Of a DNA stretch of 64,000 nucleotides, positions 35,585 to 43,420 are shown in pieces. The stretch covers positions 186,001-250,000 of the forward strand of contig NZ_JAUUUU010000002.1 of assembly GCF_030676955.1 (NCBI RefSeq). Direction: 5' to 3'. The stretch's first letter is position 1. Every line of letters begins with the position of its first letter. The stretch is from Porticoccus litoralis (lineage in GTDB: Bacteria > Pseudomonadota > Gammaproteobacteria > Pseudomonadales > Porticoccaceae). The position numbers were made by a program, and so were the translations under genes. The notes under the pieces are model-generated. The model did not search any database and had not been told where the DNA came from. It was given only the letters and a program-made list of their open reading frames with translations.

Positions 35585-36130
35585 ATGAAAATAATCCCTA
35601 TGGCTGCTTTGCTCGTTCTTGCGTCGGTGCTCTCCGGTTGCGACACCTTTGAATATCAGCTAGCCGAGAGGGTGGCCGAGCTACAGGTTAGCCTGGCGGA
35701 CCCGGCATGGGACGGCTATGCCATTCCCGAAGGGCAACAGTGCAAGAAATTTGGTGGCCATGGTGCGACGCCGTTATTGAAAGTGAGCGGTATTCCCGAT
35801 GAAGCCAATGCCGTAATTGTTGCCTTTAGTGATCGCAGCTGGTTTCTGATGGACCATGGCGGCCATGGCATGATCGGTCTCTGGACAGGAAGGTTGCATA
35901 ACAGCATCGAGATACCTGTTGTGGCCGGTGAGTCCTTCGATCTGCCCAAGGGGATGTTTCTGGAGCAGGCACACCAAGGGGGGCGTGGTGAGCCTGGCGC
36001 CTACCTGCCACCCTGTTCCGGTGGCCGCGGCAATCGTTATTTTGCCGAAGTGGCGGCTGTCTACAAGGGTACGGGGGATGAACCTACACAGTTGCTGGCT
36101 AGCGGGGAAGTGTTTCTCGGTCATTATTGA
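35585..36130 (+). CDS. Predicted lipoprotein, function unknown
   Basis: 181 residues with a lipoprotein signal (MKIIPMAALLVLASVLSGC; lipobox LSGC, Cys19). The next residue is Asp20, the outer position that in E. coli favours inner-membrane retention. The mature part has two Gly/His-rich stretches (FGGHGATP, MDHGGHGMIG) and two further cysteines, one in PPCSGGRGNRYFA. I do not recognise a family. ATG 35585 is chosen because AAGGA (35572-35576) lies eight bases upstream; ATG 35579 is too close. Confidence 0.75.
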   Translation: MKIIPMAALLVLASVLSGCDTFEYQLAERVAELQVSLADPAWDGYAIPEGQQCKKFGGHGATPLLKVSGIPDEANAVIVAFSDRSWFLMDHGGHGMIGLWTGRLHNSIEIPVVAGESFDLPKGMFLEQAHQGGRGEPGAYLPPCSGGRGNRYFAEVAAVYKGTGDEPTQLLASGEVFLGHY

Positions 36131-36379
36131 CGCCTGCCGACAAGGGTGATGGTAATTATCCACGCCTGTTTTTCTTCTAGCCGGGGGGTCGTTGGTAGTG
36201 ATGCTACGTTTATCCCAAGCACATTTTTGTGTGCGTTAACCAGCAACCCAAGAGTTGGGTTGATGTTGCCTTGCTTGATTTGGAAAAAAGTCGCTGACGG
36301 TGGCGAGATTCCCTTGCCCTGCAGCGGGTAATCTGAATAGCTCCAGGGCTGGTCCCAAACGTCTAGCTGCGAACATAAG
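36131..36379. other. Non-coding gap with an interrupted palindrome
   Basis: No convincing gene. A 19-base interrupted palindrome, CAACCCAA-GAG-TTGGGTTG, lies at 36244-36262, and a weaker GCACA/TGTGC hairpin lies just upstream. A 61-codon open frame (36146-36331) has no ribosome binding site and no recognisable motif. Confidence 0.5.
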
Positions 36380-36402
36380 AAACCCCACCGAAGTGGGGTT
36401 TT
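36380..36402. terminator. Bidirectional rho-independent terminator
   Basis: A perfect 9-bp stem AAACCCCAC / GTGGGGTTT with CGAA loop, flanked by T-rich ends on the plus strand and an A-rich start that reads as T on the minus strand. It separates the plus-strand lipoprotein region from the minus-strand surface-protein operon and can serve both. Confidence 0.85.
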
Positions 36403-36436
36403 CTGGAGAGGGGTTCTGGAAGAAAAACGGGTAGAC

Positions 36437-37006
36437 CTAGGCTTTTTTCCTGAGTCCGCTCAAGCCTGCAACTCCGGCAAGGCCTATGGCGAAAAGCCAA
36501 GCTGTTGCAGGAACAGGGACATTCGATACGTCTTGTAAGGGGGCACTGAAGTTGTCAATCCATACAGTATCTAGATATGAATTCACACTGCTATCTTTTC
36601 TGTATCGCCAGGTAAAAACGTGAGTTCCCGCAATGACCTCTCTAGAGTAGTTCAGCCACCCTGTGTCGCCGGTGATTAAAAAAACCCTAATGTCGTTAAT
36701 ATAAAACATTAGGTAGTCAAAATTGTCCTCTGAGCTGACGCGATAGTCAAAGGACACTGTGCCGGCTGATGTTGCAAGTTCCAACTCCAGATAACTGGAT
36801 TGATTGTGTGTGATCCGCCCTGATCTTGCGCTGTAAATACCTGAGGCCGCTGTAGAGGAATCAATGCTCCAGTCTGCTGCGCCATAGGTTGACCATGAGT
36901 TGGCGGAGAAGTCGCCACTCTCAAAACCGTCGATAAGGGCAGCACTTGCAGATTGGCTACATACGAATAACAAAGCGGATAAAAATAATGGTCGAAGAGT
37001 TGTCAT
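36437..37006 (-). CDS. VPxPA-CTERM (PEP-CTERM-type) secreted protein
   Basis: 189 residues: a signal peptide (LRPLFLSALLFVCSQSASAA), a beta-rich domain and a C-terminal sorting signal VPVPATAWLFAIGLAGVAGL ending in basic RKKA. The central part (ARSG, LELELATSAGTVSFDYRVSS, FTWRYRKDSS, DTVWIDNFS) resembles concanavalin A-like jelly-roll domains common in this class. The tail is expected to be cut by an exosortase; none is in the window. Start ATG 37006 has AGGA nine bases upstream. Second gene of a two-gene operon. Confidence 0.85.
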   Translation of the reverse strand: MTTLRPLFLSALLFVCSQSASAALIDGFESGDFSANSWSTYGAADWSIDSSTAASGIYSARSGRITHNQSSYLELELATSAGTVSFDYRVSSEDNFDYLMFYINDIRVFLITGDTGWLNYSREVIAGTHVFTWRYRKDSSVNSYLDTVWIDNFSAPLQDVSNVPVPATAWLFAIGLAGVAGLSGLRKKA

Positions 37007-37056
37007 AAGGGCACATCCTAGCGACTTCAATTAATAATGAAAAAACAAATGAGTAA

Positions 37057-37596
37057 TTACACCGGTTTCTGTGTTTTTCTTAAACCGATAAGGCCCGCCA
37101 GCCCCAGAACAAACAGCCACACTGTTGCCGGCAGCGGCACATTATTGTTGTCATTGAGGCTGTCCAGATCGTAGGCCGTTTCTAGGCTGTTGTTTTCCTC
37201 GTAGGCATCTGCGATGTAGGCTGCGATGCTTACTTCCGCATAACGATAAATGTTAACGAAATAATCTTTGCCGAGGATGGCTCCGAAGCTGATGAACTCA
37301 TTGTCTGTGGTTGAGGACGAGCTAGAAAAGTAGCCGTTTTCATCAGCAACCTGCATGTCGATATCCATTTCACTATCCAAAAAATACAGGTTTAGATTGA
37401 TAGTGTCGGCCGTAGCCGCAGTCCATGTGTATACATCATTTGTATCCAGGGTCTGGTCTAGCGTGCCCGAGAGGCTGATGTCGTAAATATCGGAATTCAG
37501 GTAATCAATTTCAAAGGTGTAGCTGGTTCCAGCGTGCAGTTGAAATGATGAGAGCAGCAAACAAAGCAATAAAGAACTTTTTGTAAACCCTTTCAT
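37057..37596 (-). CDS. VPLPA-CTERM (PEP-CTERM-type) secreted protein
   Basis: 179 residues: a signal peptide (SLLLCLLLSSFQLHAG), a beta-sandwich region with features of the bacterial pre-peptidase C-terminal fold (DVYTWTA, LDSEMDIDMQVADENG, YFVNIYRY), a linker rich in Asn and Asp, and the sorting tail VPLPATVWLFVLGLAGLIGL followed by RKTQK. Likely exported and released or anchored through an exosortase. It lies 50 bases upstream of its partner and 39 bases downstream of a near-consensus sigma-54 promoter, so it is probably the first gene of the operon. Confidence 0.87.
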   Translation of the reverse strand: MKGFTKSSLLLCLLLSSFQLHAGTSYTFEIDYLNSDIYDISLSGTLDQTLDTNDVYTWTAATADTINLNLYFLDSEMDIDMQVADENGYFSSSSSTTDNEFISFGAILGKDYFVNIYRYAEVSIAAYIADAYEENNSLETAYDLDSLNDNNNVPLPATVWLFVLGLAGLIGLRKTQKPV

Positions 37597-37919
37597 GTTA
37601 AACCTTTACCTTGATGTTGTTTTTTTAAATCCCTAGCAATCTATATGCCACTGTACAAAAAACAATAGGTTACGGTTCGTTGGAAGGGGCTGTTATAAAT
37701 TTATCTGACAAAAAATCGATAAAATAAACACTTTTCTCTACAGCTATTACTTCTTTGCTGCCGTTCTCGGTGACGTGTGATCTAGGGTCAGTTGTTGAGC
37801 CGTCCTACAGTGATGTAATAACAGCTGGTTAATTACAGCGGGCAAGATTTCTGAGGCATTCGTGTTGCTACTGCAAGCAATTGGTCGTTGCTTCAGTGAT
37901 GATTTGCTTTTTTACCCGG
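37597..37919. other. AT-rich intergenic region
   Basis: 323 bases without a gene. It holds the sigma-54 promoter at 37635-37650 and several A/T runs. A weak AAGCAA/TTGCTT hairpin near 37873-37891 lies behind liuC; it lacks a clear T-tract. Base composition is clearly more AT-rich than the liu genes beside it. Confidence 0.6.
37635..37650 (-). promoter_or_regulatory. Sigma-54 (RpoN) promoter of the VPxPA operon
   Basis: On the minus strand TGGCAT-N5-TTGCT: the -24 GG (37649-37648) and -12 GC (37637-37636) are separated by exactly ten bases, and 10 of the 11 informative positions fit TGGCAC-N5-TTGCW. Transcription would begin near 37625, about 30 bases before the start codon at 37596. PEP-CTERM genes in other bacteria are known to be driven by RpoN with the PrsK/PrsR pair. 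Confidence 0.75.
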
Positions 37920-38702
37920 TCACCATTTGGCCGCACGTTTTTCTAAAAAAGCAGATAAGCCTTCCCGTCCTTCTTCCGAAACCCACAACCGGGCAATGGT
38001 TTCACTGGTGTGCCACAGTAGTTCATCGCTGAGCGGCTTTCCGCTTACTTCCGCGATTAGATGTTTTGCTTCCGCCATGGCCTCGGGGCCATTCTGTAGC
38101 AGGTGGTCGATCCAGTTTTCCACTACCGGGTCTAAATCTGATTCCTCCGCTATTTTGCTCACCAGACCTAGATCTTTGGCGGTGTCAGAATTGATCGATT
38201 CGGCGCTGAGAAAGTAACGTCGCGCCGCACGCGGGCCGATGGCGGCGATGACATAGGGGCTGATGGTGGCGGGCACCAGTCCCAGCCGCACTTCGCTGAA
38301 GCGGAATGTGGCGCTGCTGGTAGCCACCGCCAGATCACAGCAGCAGATCAATCCCAGGGCGCCACCCCAGGCGCTTCCCTGTACCCGGGCGATGGTGGGT
38401 TTTGGTAATTCGTTGAGGGTGCGCAGCATGTTGGCCAGGGCCTCGGCGTCAGCGAGATTGGTGTCGTAGCTGGCGTTGCCCATGCGCCGCATCCATGTCA
38501 GGTCCGCCCCGGCGGAAAAGTGTTTGCCGGTGGCGGCCAGTACCATCACTCGTATGCTGTTATTGCTTGCCACGTTGCAGAAAGCCGCGCTTAGCTCGGC
38601 GATGACGGTGTCATCAAAGGCGTTGTGCCGCTCCGGGCGATTGAGGGTGACGGTGGCGACGCCGCGCCGGTCAATGTGGGTGGTTACGGAGGGCTTGCTC
38701 AT
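37920..38702 (-). CDS. liuC: Methylglutaconyl-CoA hydratase-like enoyl-CoA hydratase
   Basis: Crotonase-fold enzyme expected to hydrate 3-methylglutaconyl-CoA to HMG-CoA in leucine breakdown. 260 residues with the oxyanion-hole segments GKHFSAGADLTWM and GSAWGGALGLICCCDLAVA, followed by FSEVRLGLVPATISPYV. ATG 38702 is chosen because AGGTGA lies directly upstream. It is the last recognisable gene of the liu set; the biotin carboxylase subunit (liuD) and HMG-CoA lyase (liuE) do not follow. Confidence 0.88.
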   Translation of the reverse strand: MSKPSVTTHIDRRGVATVTLNRPERHNAFDDTVIAELSAAFCNVASNNSIRVMVLAATGKHFSAGADLTWMRRMGNASYDTNLADAEALANMLRTLNELPKPTIARVQGSAWGGALGLICCCDLAVATSSATFRFSEVRLGLVPATISPYVIAAIGPRAARRYFLSAESINSDTAKDLGLVSKIAEESDLDPVVENWIDHLLQNGPEAMAEAKHLIAEVSGKPLSDELLWHTSETIARLWVSEEGREGLSAFLEKRAAKW

Positions 38703-38729
38703 AACGATCACCTGGGTTGGATTGGTCCG

Positions 38730-40337
38730 CTACATGCGGAATACCCCGAAGCGGGTTTCCTCAATCGGGCTGTTGGCGGCGATGGCCAGGCAGTGGCCAA
38801 TCACTTGGCGGGTCTGCAGTGGATCGATGACACCGTCGTCCCAGAGTCTGGCCGAGGCGTAGTAGGGGTTGCCCTGTGCCTCGTAGCGCTCGACGATAGG
38901 CTTCTTGAAAGCTTTTTCCTCATCTTCACTCCAGGGCTTGCCTTCACGCTCCAGCTGCTCCCGTTTGACCTGGGCCAGTACCCCGGCGGCCTGTTCGCCA
39001 CCCATCACGGAAATCCGCGCATTGGGCCACATGAACAGGAAGCGCGGGTCGTAGGCGCGACCGCACATGCCGTAGTTGCCGGCGCCGTAGGAGCCGCCGA
39101 TCAGCACCGTGAATTTCGGCACCCGGGCGCAGGCCACCGCCATCACCAGCTTGGCGCCGTGCTTGGCGATGCCGCCGGCCTCGTAGCGCTGTCCCACCAT
39201 GAAGCCGGTGATGTTCTGCAGGAACAGCAGCGGAATGCCGCGCTGGGCACAAAGTTCGATAAAGTGGGCGCCCTTCTGGGCGGACTCGCTGAACAGGATG
39301 CCGTTGTTGGCGACAATGCCAATGGGGTAGCCCTGCCATAGGGCGAAGCCACACACCAGGGTGGGGCCATACAATGCCTTGAATTCGTCGAACTCGGAGC
39401 TGTCCACCAGCCGGGCAATGACCTCGCGGACGTCGTAGCCGAGACGGCGCTCGGCGGGGATCACCCCGTACAGCTCAAGCGGGTCGAATAGTGGTTCCGC
39501 CGGTGTTGCCAAGTCGAATGGTACCGGGTGTTTGCGGTTCAGGCGCGCGACACAGTGCCGCGCCAGTTCCAGGGCATGGTGATCGTCCTTCGCCAGATGA
39601 TCCGCCACTCCGGAGGTGCGGCAGTGCAGCTCCGCACCGCCCAGTTCCTCGGCACTGATGGTTTCCCCGGTGGCGGCTTTCACCAGTGGCGGGCCGCCGA
39701 TAAAGATGGTGCCCTGTTCACGGACGATGATGGTCTCGTCGGACATGGCCGGCACATAAGCGCCACCGGCGGTGCAGGAACCCATCACCACGGCGATTTG
39801 GGGAATGTTGCGGGCCGACAGGTTGGCCTGGTTGTAGAAGATACGGCCGAAGTGCTCGCGGTCCGGGAATACCTCGTCCTGGCTGGGCAGGTAGGCGCCG
39901 CCGGAATCCACCAGGTAGATGCAGGGCAGCTGATTGTCGGCGGCGATCTGCTGGGCGCGCAGGTGTTTCTTTACCGTCAGCGGGTAGTAGGTGCCGCCCT
40001 TGACGGTGGCATCGTTGGCGATGATCAGGCAATCCTGCCCACACACTTTGCCGATGCCACTGATCAGGCCAGCTGCAGGCACTGCGTCCTCGTACACTTG
40101 CCAGGCGGCCAGGGGGGACAATTCCAGGAAGGGACTGCCCGGGTCGAGCAGATGGGCAATGCGCTCCCGGGGTAGCAGTTTGCCGCGCTCCCGATGGCGC
40201 TGCCGGGCAGTTTCGCCGCCGCCCTGGCGCACCTGATTGAGGGTGCGCTCAAGACGGTCTACCAGCCCCTGCATATGCTGGCTGTTCTGCTGGAATACGG
40301 GGCTGTTGGTATCGAGCTTGCTGCTGAGAATAGCCAT
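38730..40337 (-). CDS. liuB: Methylcrotonoyl-CoA carboxylase, carboxyltransferase subunit
   Basis: Beta subunit that moves the carboxyl group from biotin to 3-methylcrotonyl-CoA. 535 residues, typical length. Family segments: CLIIANDATVKGGTYYPLTVKKHLRAQ, YLVDSGGAYLPSQ, the MGSCTAGGAYVPAMSDE acyl-CoA site, and GSYGAGNYGMCGRAYDPRF. Needs a biotinylated alpha subunit (LiuD), which is not encoded in this window. 27 bases upstream of liuC on the same strand. Confidence 0.95.
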   Translation of the reverse strand: MAILSSKLDTNSPVFQQNSQHMQGLVDRLERTLNQVRQGGGETARQRHRERGKLLPRERIAHLLDPGSPFLELSPLAAWQVYEDAVPAAGLISGIGKVCGQDCLIIANDATVKGGTYYPLTVKKHLRAQQIAADNQLPCIYLVDSGGAYLPSQDEVFPDREHFGRIFYNQANLSARNIPQIAVVMGSCTAGGAYVPAMSDETIIVREQGTIFIGGPPLVKAATGETISAEELGGAELHCRTSGVADHLAKDDHHALELARHCVARLNRKHPVPFDLATPAEPLFDPLELYGVIPAERRLGYDVREVIARLVDSSEFDEFKALYGPTLVCGFALWQGYPIGIVANNGILFSESAQKGAHFIELCAQRGIPLLFLQNITGFMVGQRYEAGGIAKHGAKLVMAVACARVPKFTVLIGGSYGAGNYGMCGRAYDPRFLFMWPNARISVMGGEQAAGVLAQVKREQLEREGKPWSEDEEKAFKKPIVERYEAQGNPYYASARLWDDGVIDPLQTRQVIGHCLAIAANSPIEETRFGVFRM

Positions 40338-40361
40338 GACAAACGCCTCCAGACGGAACCG

Positions 40362-41531
40362 CTAGGCGGTCTCCCGAAACAGTTCCCGGCCGATCAGCAT
40401 GCGGCGTATTTCGCTGGTGCCGGCACCGATCTCGTAGAGTTTGGCGTCCCGCAGCAGGCGACCGGTGGGGAAATCGTTGATGTAGCCGTTGCCGCCAAGA
40501 AGCTGGATGGCATCCAGGGCCATGCGGGTGGCCATTTCCGCGGTAAACAGGATTACTGCGGCGGCGTCTTTTCTCGACTCATGGCCTCGGTCGCAGGCGG
40601 TGGCCACCGCGTAAAGGTAAGCGCGGCAGGCATTCAGCCCGGCGTACATATCCGCCAGTTTGCCCTGCACCAGCTGGAATTCGCCGATGGCCTGGCCGAA
40701 CTGGCGGCGCTGGTGCATGTAGGGCAGTACCACATCCAGGCAGGCCTGCATGATGCCCACCGGTCCACCGGCCAGCACTGCGCGCTCGGTATCCAGGCCG
40801 GACATCAGCACCGCCACGCCATTGCCCTCGCCGCCGAGTACGTTGCCCACTGGCACCGGGCAATCCTGAAACACCAGCTCGCAGGTGTTGGAGCCGCGCA
40901 TGCCCAGCTTGTCCAGCTTCTGGTGGTGGGAGAATCCGGGGAATTCCCGCTCAACGATAAAGGCGGTGATGCTGTCCTTTTCGGACTTGCCACCAGTTCT
41001 GGCGTAGACCACGCAGGTGTCGGCGTCGGGGCCATTGGTGATCCACATCTTGTTACCGCTGAGCAGGAACTGGTCGCCGCGCTTTTCTGCCTTCAGGGTC
41101 ATGGACAGCACATCGGAACCGGCGTTGGGTTCGGACATGGCCAGGGCCCCCACGTGCTCGCCGCTGCAAAGCTTGGGCAGGTATTTCTGTCGCTGTTGTT
41201 CGCTGCCGTGGCGATAGATCTGGTTGACGCAGAGGTTGGCATGGGCGCCGTAGGACAGCGCTACCGCCGCCGAGGCCCGGGACAATTCCTCCACGGCCAC
41301 CACCTGTGCCAGAAAACCCATACCGCTGCCGCCATATTGCTCCGGCACGGTGATGCCGAGCAGGCCGAGTTGCCCCAGCTTTGGCCACAGGTCCCGGGGA
41401 AAATCATTGTCCCGGTCGATTTGTGCCGCTCTGGGTGCTACTTCCTTGCTGGCAAACTGCTGGAAGCTGCGGCGCAGCAGGTCAATGTCTTCGCCAAGTT
41501 GAAAATCGAGGCTTTGATGCGGGGTGGTCAT
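40362..41531 (-). CDS. liuA: Isovaleryl-CoA dehydrogenase
   Basis: FAD enzyme that oxidises isovaleryl-CoA to 3-methylcrotonyl-CoA, the first committed step for leucine-derived isovalerate. 389 residues with acyl-CoA dehydrogenase signatures ALAMSEPNAGSDV and QLLGGNGYINDFPTGRLLRDAKLYEIGAGTSEIRR. Lies between liuR (15-base gap) and liuB (24 bases), in the order found in Pseudomonas liuRABCDE. Confidence 0.95.
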   Translation of the reverse strand: MTTPHQSLDFQLGEDIDLLRRSFQQFASKEVAPRAAQIDRDNDFPRDLWPKLGQLGLLGITVPEQYGGSGMGFLAQVVAVEELSRASAAVALSYGAHANLCVNQIYRHGSEQQRQKYLPKLCSGEHVGALAMSEPNAGSDVLSMTLKAEKRGDQFLLSGNKMWITNGPDADTCVVYARTGGKSEKDSITAFIVEREFPGFSHHQKLDKLGMRGSNTCELVFQDCPVPVGNVLGGEGNGVAVLMSGLDTERAVLAGGPVGIMQACLDVVLPYMHQRRQFGQAIGEFQLVQGKLADMYAGLNACRAYLYAVATACDRGHESRKDAAAVILFTAEMATRMALDAIQLLGGNGYINDFPTGRLLRDAKLYEIGAGTSEIRRMLIGRELFRETA

Positions 41532-41546
41532 ATACAGTCCCTCCCA

Positions 41547-41981
41547 TCATGTTTTGCCCTTTTTATTTACTTGAGTCTTTGTTTGTTTCTTTTCTTGTTT
41601 CCGGGCCTTTTTAAGGGCCTTGCGGCAGCTTTCTTCGGCGTCATCAAGGGATGACAGCATCTGCTTGATGTCGGTTAGCTGAGCATTGAGCTTGTCACGT
41701 TGCTGCTGAATGCGTGCCAGCAGGGCCTGAAGTTGCTCTTTGTTGCCACGGGCAGGATCGTAGAGATCAACAATGGCACGGCTCTCATCCAGGCTGAAAC
41801 CCAGGCGCTTGCCTCTCAGGATCAGCTTCAGCCGGGTGCGATCGGCTGGGCTGTAGATACGGGCCTGGCCTCGACGCATGGGCTGTAACAGGCCAATCTC
41901 CTCGTAGTGACGGATGGTGCGGGTGGTGACGCCGAATTCACGCGCCAACTCACCAATATTGAACTCGGAATGATCTGCCAT
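41547..41981 (-). CDS. liuR: MerR-family regulator of isovalerate/leucine catabolism
   Basis: 144 residues. The N-terminal MerR helix-turn-helix (FNIGELAREFGVTTRTIRHYEEIGLLQP) is followed by the dimerisation helix. The C terminus is a long, Lys-rich coiled coil (RKALKKARKQEKK) without metal-binding cysteines. It heads the liu operon and is preceded by a perfect palindrome, as expected for an autoregulated LiuR. Confidence 0.92.
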   Translation of the reverse strand: MADHSEFNIGELAREFGVTTRTIRHYEEIGLLQPMRRGQARIYSPADRTRLKLILRGKRLGFSLDESRAIVDLYDPARGNKEQLQALLARIQQQRDKLNAQLTDIKQMLSSLDDAEESCRKALKKARKQEKKQTKTQVNKKGKT

Positions 41982-42023
41982 AGCCTGCTTTTGGGACCCC
42001 TTTAAAACTGTTTCTCTAGGAAA

Positions 42024-42058
42024 ACTATAGATTACGTTTACGTAAACGTAAACGTAAA
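42024..42058 (-). promoter_or_regulatory. LiuR operator and liu promoter
   Basis: A perfect 20-base palindrome (42032-42051, TTACGTTTAC and its mirror half) with an extra half repeat (ACGTAAAC) to 42059. On the minus strand TATAGT (42029-42024) follows it and can be the -10 box. A palindrome sitting between the -35 and -10 boxes is the usual MerR-family operator position. The leader to the liuR start is about 40 bases. Confidence 0.75.
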
Positions 42059-42111
42059 CTTTTAAGCGTAAAACGTGTGAAAGGGTTGCTGGGATATGAG
42101 CGGGATAGGCC

Positions 42112-43317
42112 CTAGTGGTGGGAGAGTACCGCCAGTTGCCGTGCTAACAGGTTCTCGCCGTCTTCGCCAAAGCCATTAATGCGGCAAAACGGGCTGCCTT
42201 CCGCCAGCGGTGTGAGGTCTAGTTCGGCGACTGAGGGGTGGTCGCTGGTTGCCTGGTTGAGGAGAATTTCGCCCTTTTCCGATTTTTCCAGCAGGTCGCG
42301 AAGCTCTTGAAGTTGCTGCGCCTGTGTCTGCTCGTCGAGCAGTGTCGAGCCGGTGATATGGGAAATTCCTGGGAATACAGCGGCGGCAAGGTCAACGGTG
42401 ACGCCTTCACCCTGCAGCGGGGCGCCAGACAGTCGCAGCAGTGCGGCAGCACAGTAGGCTGCGTTCATGGTCTGGTCATCTTCGTTATCGCTGCCCAAAA
42501 ATTCGATATAAACGTTGTAGTGCTCGCCGTGCAGTCGGCGCCCGCCATAGAGGTGCAATGTGCGTTCTATGAGCTGGTCCAGCTGCTTCATAAGCGACTC
42601 AAAGTGTTCCCGGTTTACTAGCGCTTCCAGGCGCGCCAGATTTCGGCAGGCAATGCCCAGGAGCGCCACGGGCTTGTTGTCCTGCGGAACTGGCTTTCTG
42701 CTGGGTATGGCCAATAAAGGCACCAGTCTGTGTTCAAGGGTTGCGAGCTCCTCCAGTGGTTTATCTTCATCGTTTCCGGGGAGTTGATCGTTTAGCCTGG
42801 CAATTCTTTCGGAGAGATTTTTCCCGGTGCGATAGGCCAGTAACACCAGTGCCAATGTGAACATGGCCCAGATTGCCCCGGCAGTTACCAGTACGCGGGT
42901 AGTACCCTGAGTCATGTAGGATTCTGTCAGTGACACCACGGCATAACCGACGGTGGCGGTTTCTATACTCACCGGGCTGCGCTGCTCATGTTGGGCGACA
43001 TCCCTGGTCATGCGACGTTGCGCCTCGGCAATGAGGTGCTGGTTAACATCATAAATTGCTGCACGCTGCACGCCTTCCAGCGTGATTAATTCATCCAGTT
43101 CAACCTGGAGACTGAGATTGTCGCGGTGAATTAGTGGATCCCGCACGGCCTTGGCCAACTGGTGGGCCAGAGTTTGGCTGAGCTGTGTTCCCTGTTTCTC
43201 GGCCAGCTCATTGAGCTGTAAGGAAAGTGCGAAGAGCAGCGCAGCACCGAACAGGATGGAGGAAATGAGGGCAATAGCGGGCAGTTGAATGGCGTATGAC
43301 TTTGCTAGCTTGCCCAT
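42112..43317 (-). CDS. AhpA/YtjB-family inner membrane protein
   Basis: 401 residues. Two membrane segments (about 13-33 and 136-160) flank a periplasmic region of about 100 residues; the rest is cytoplasmic. The position divergent from serB and the topology match YtjB (Smp) of E. coli and PA4961-like proteins. Function not established. The cytoplasmic part includes HLYGGRRLHGEHYNVYIEFLGSDN, reminiscent of nucleotide-cyclase-like folds but without catalytic residues that I can identify. Confidence 0.75.
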   Translation of the reverse strand: MGKLAKSYAIQLPAIALISSILFGAALLFALSLQLNELAEKQGTQLSQTLAHQLAKAVRDPLIHRDNLSLQVELDELITLEGVQRAAIYDVNQHLIAEAQRRMTRDVAQHEQRSPVSIETATVGYAVVSLTESYMTQGTTRVLVTAGAIWAMFTLALVLLAYRTGKNLSERIARLNDQLPGNDEDKPLEELATLEHRLVPLLAIPSRKPVPQDNKPVALLGIACRNLARLEALVNREHFESLMKQLDQLIERTLHLYGGRRLHGEHYNVYIEFLGSDNEDDQTMNAAYCAAALLRLSGAPLQGEGVTVDLAAAVFPGISHITGSTLLDEQTQAQQLQELRDLLEKSEKGEILLNQATSDHPSVAELDLTPLAEGSPFCRINGFGEDGENLLARQLAVLSHH

Positions 43318-43377
43318 GGGGCGATAATTCCCTGCGATGTTTAAGAATGGCGCATTCTATCTTATCCGTTGCTCTCC

Positions 43378-43383
43378 TATAAT
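43378..43383 (+). promoter_or_regulatory. serB promoter -10 box
   Basis: A perfect TATAAT. With a 17-base spacer the -35 would be TTCTAT (43355-43360), a weak match. A 15-base palindrome AGAATG-GCG-CATTCT (43344-43358) overlaps the presumed -35 region and lies between the two divergent genes. Confidence 0.5.
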
Positions 43384-43420
43384 ACCCGCCCCAAAGAGAT
43401 GGTGGACTGATTTACCCATA

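Noticed and set aside
36146..36331. 61-codon frame in the lipoprotein-VPxPA gap
   Set aside because: No Shine-Dalgarno, no recognisable motif, and it spans a hairpin.
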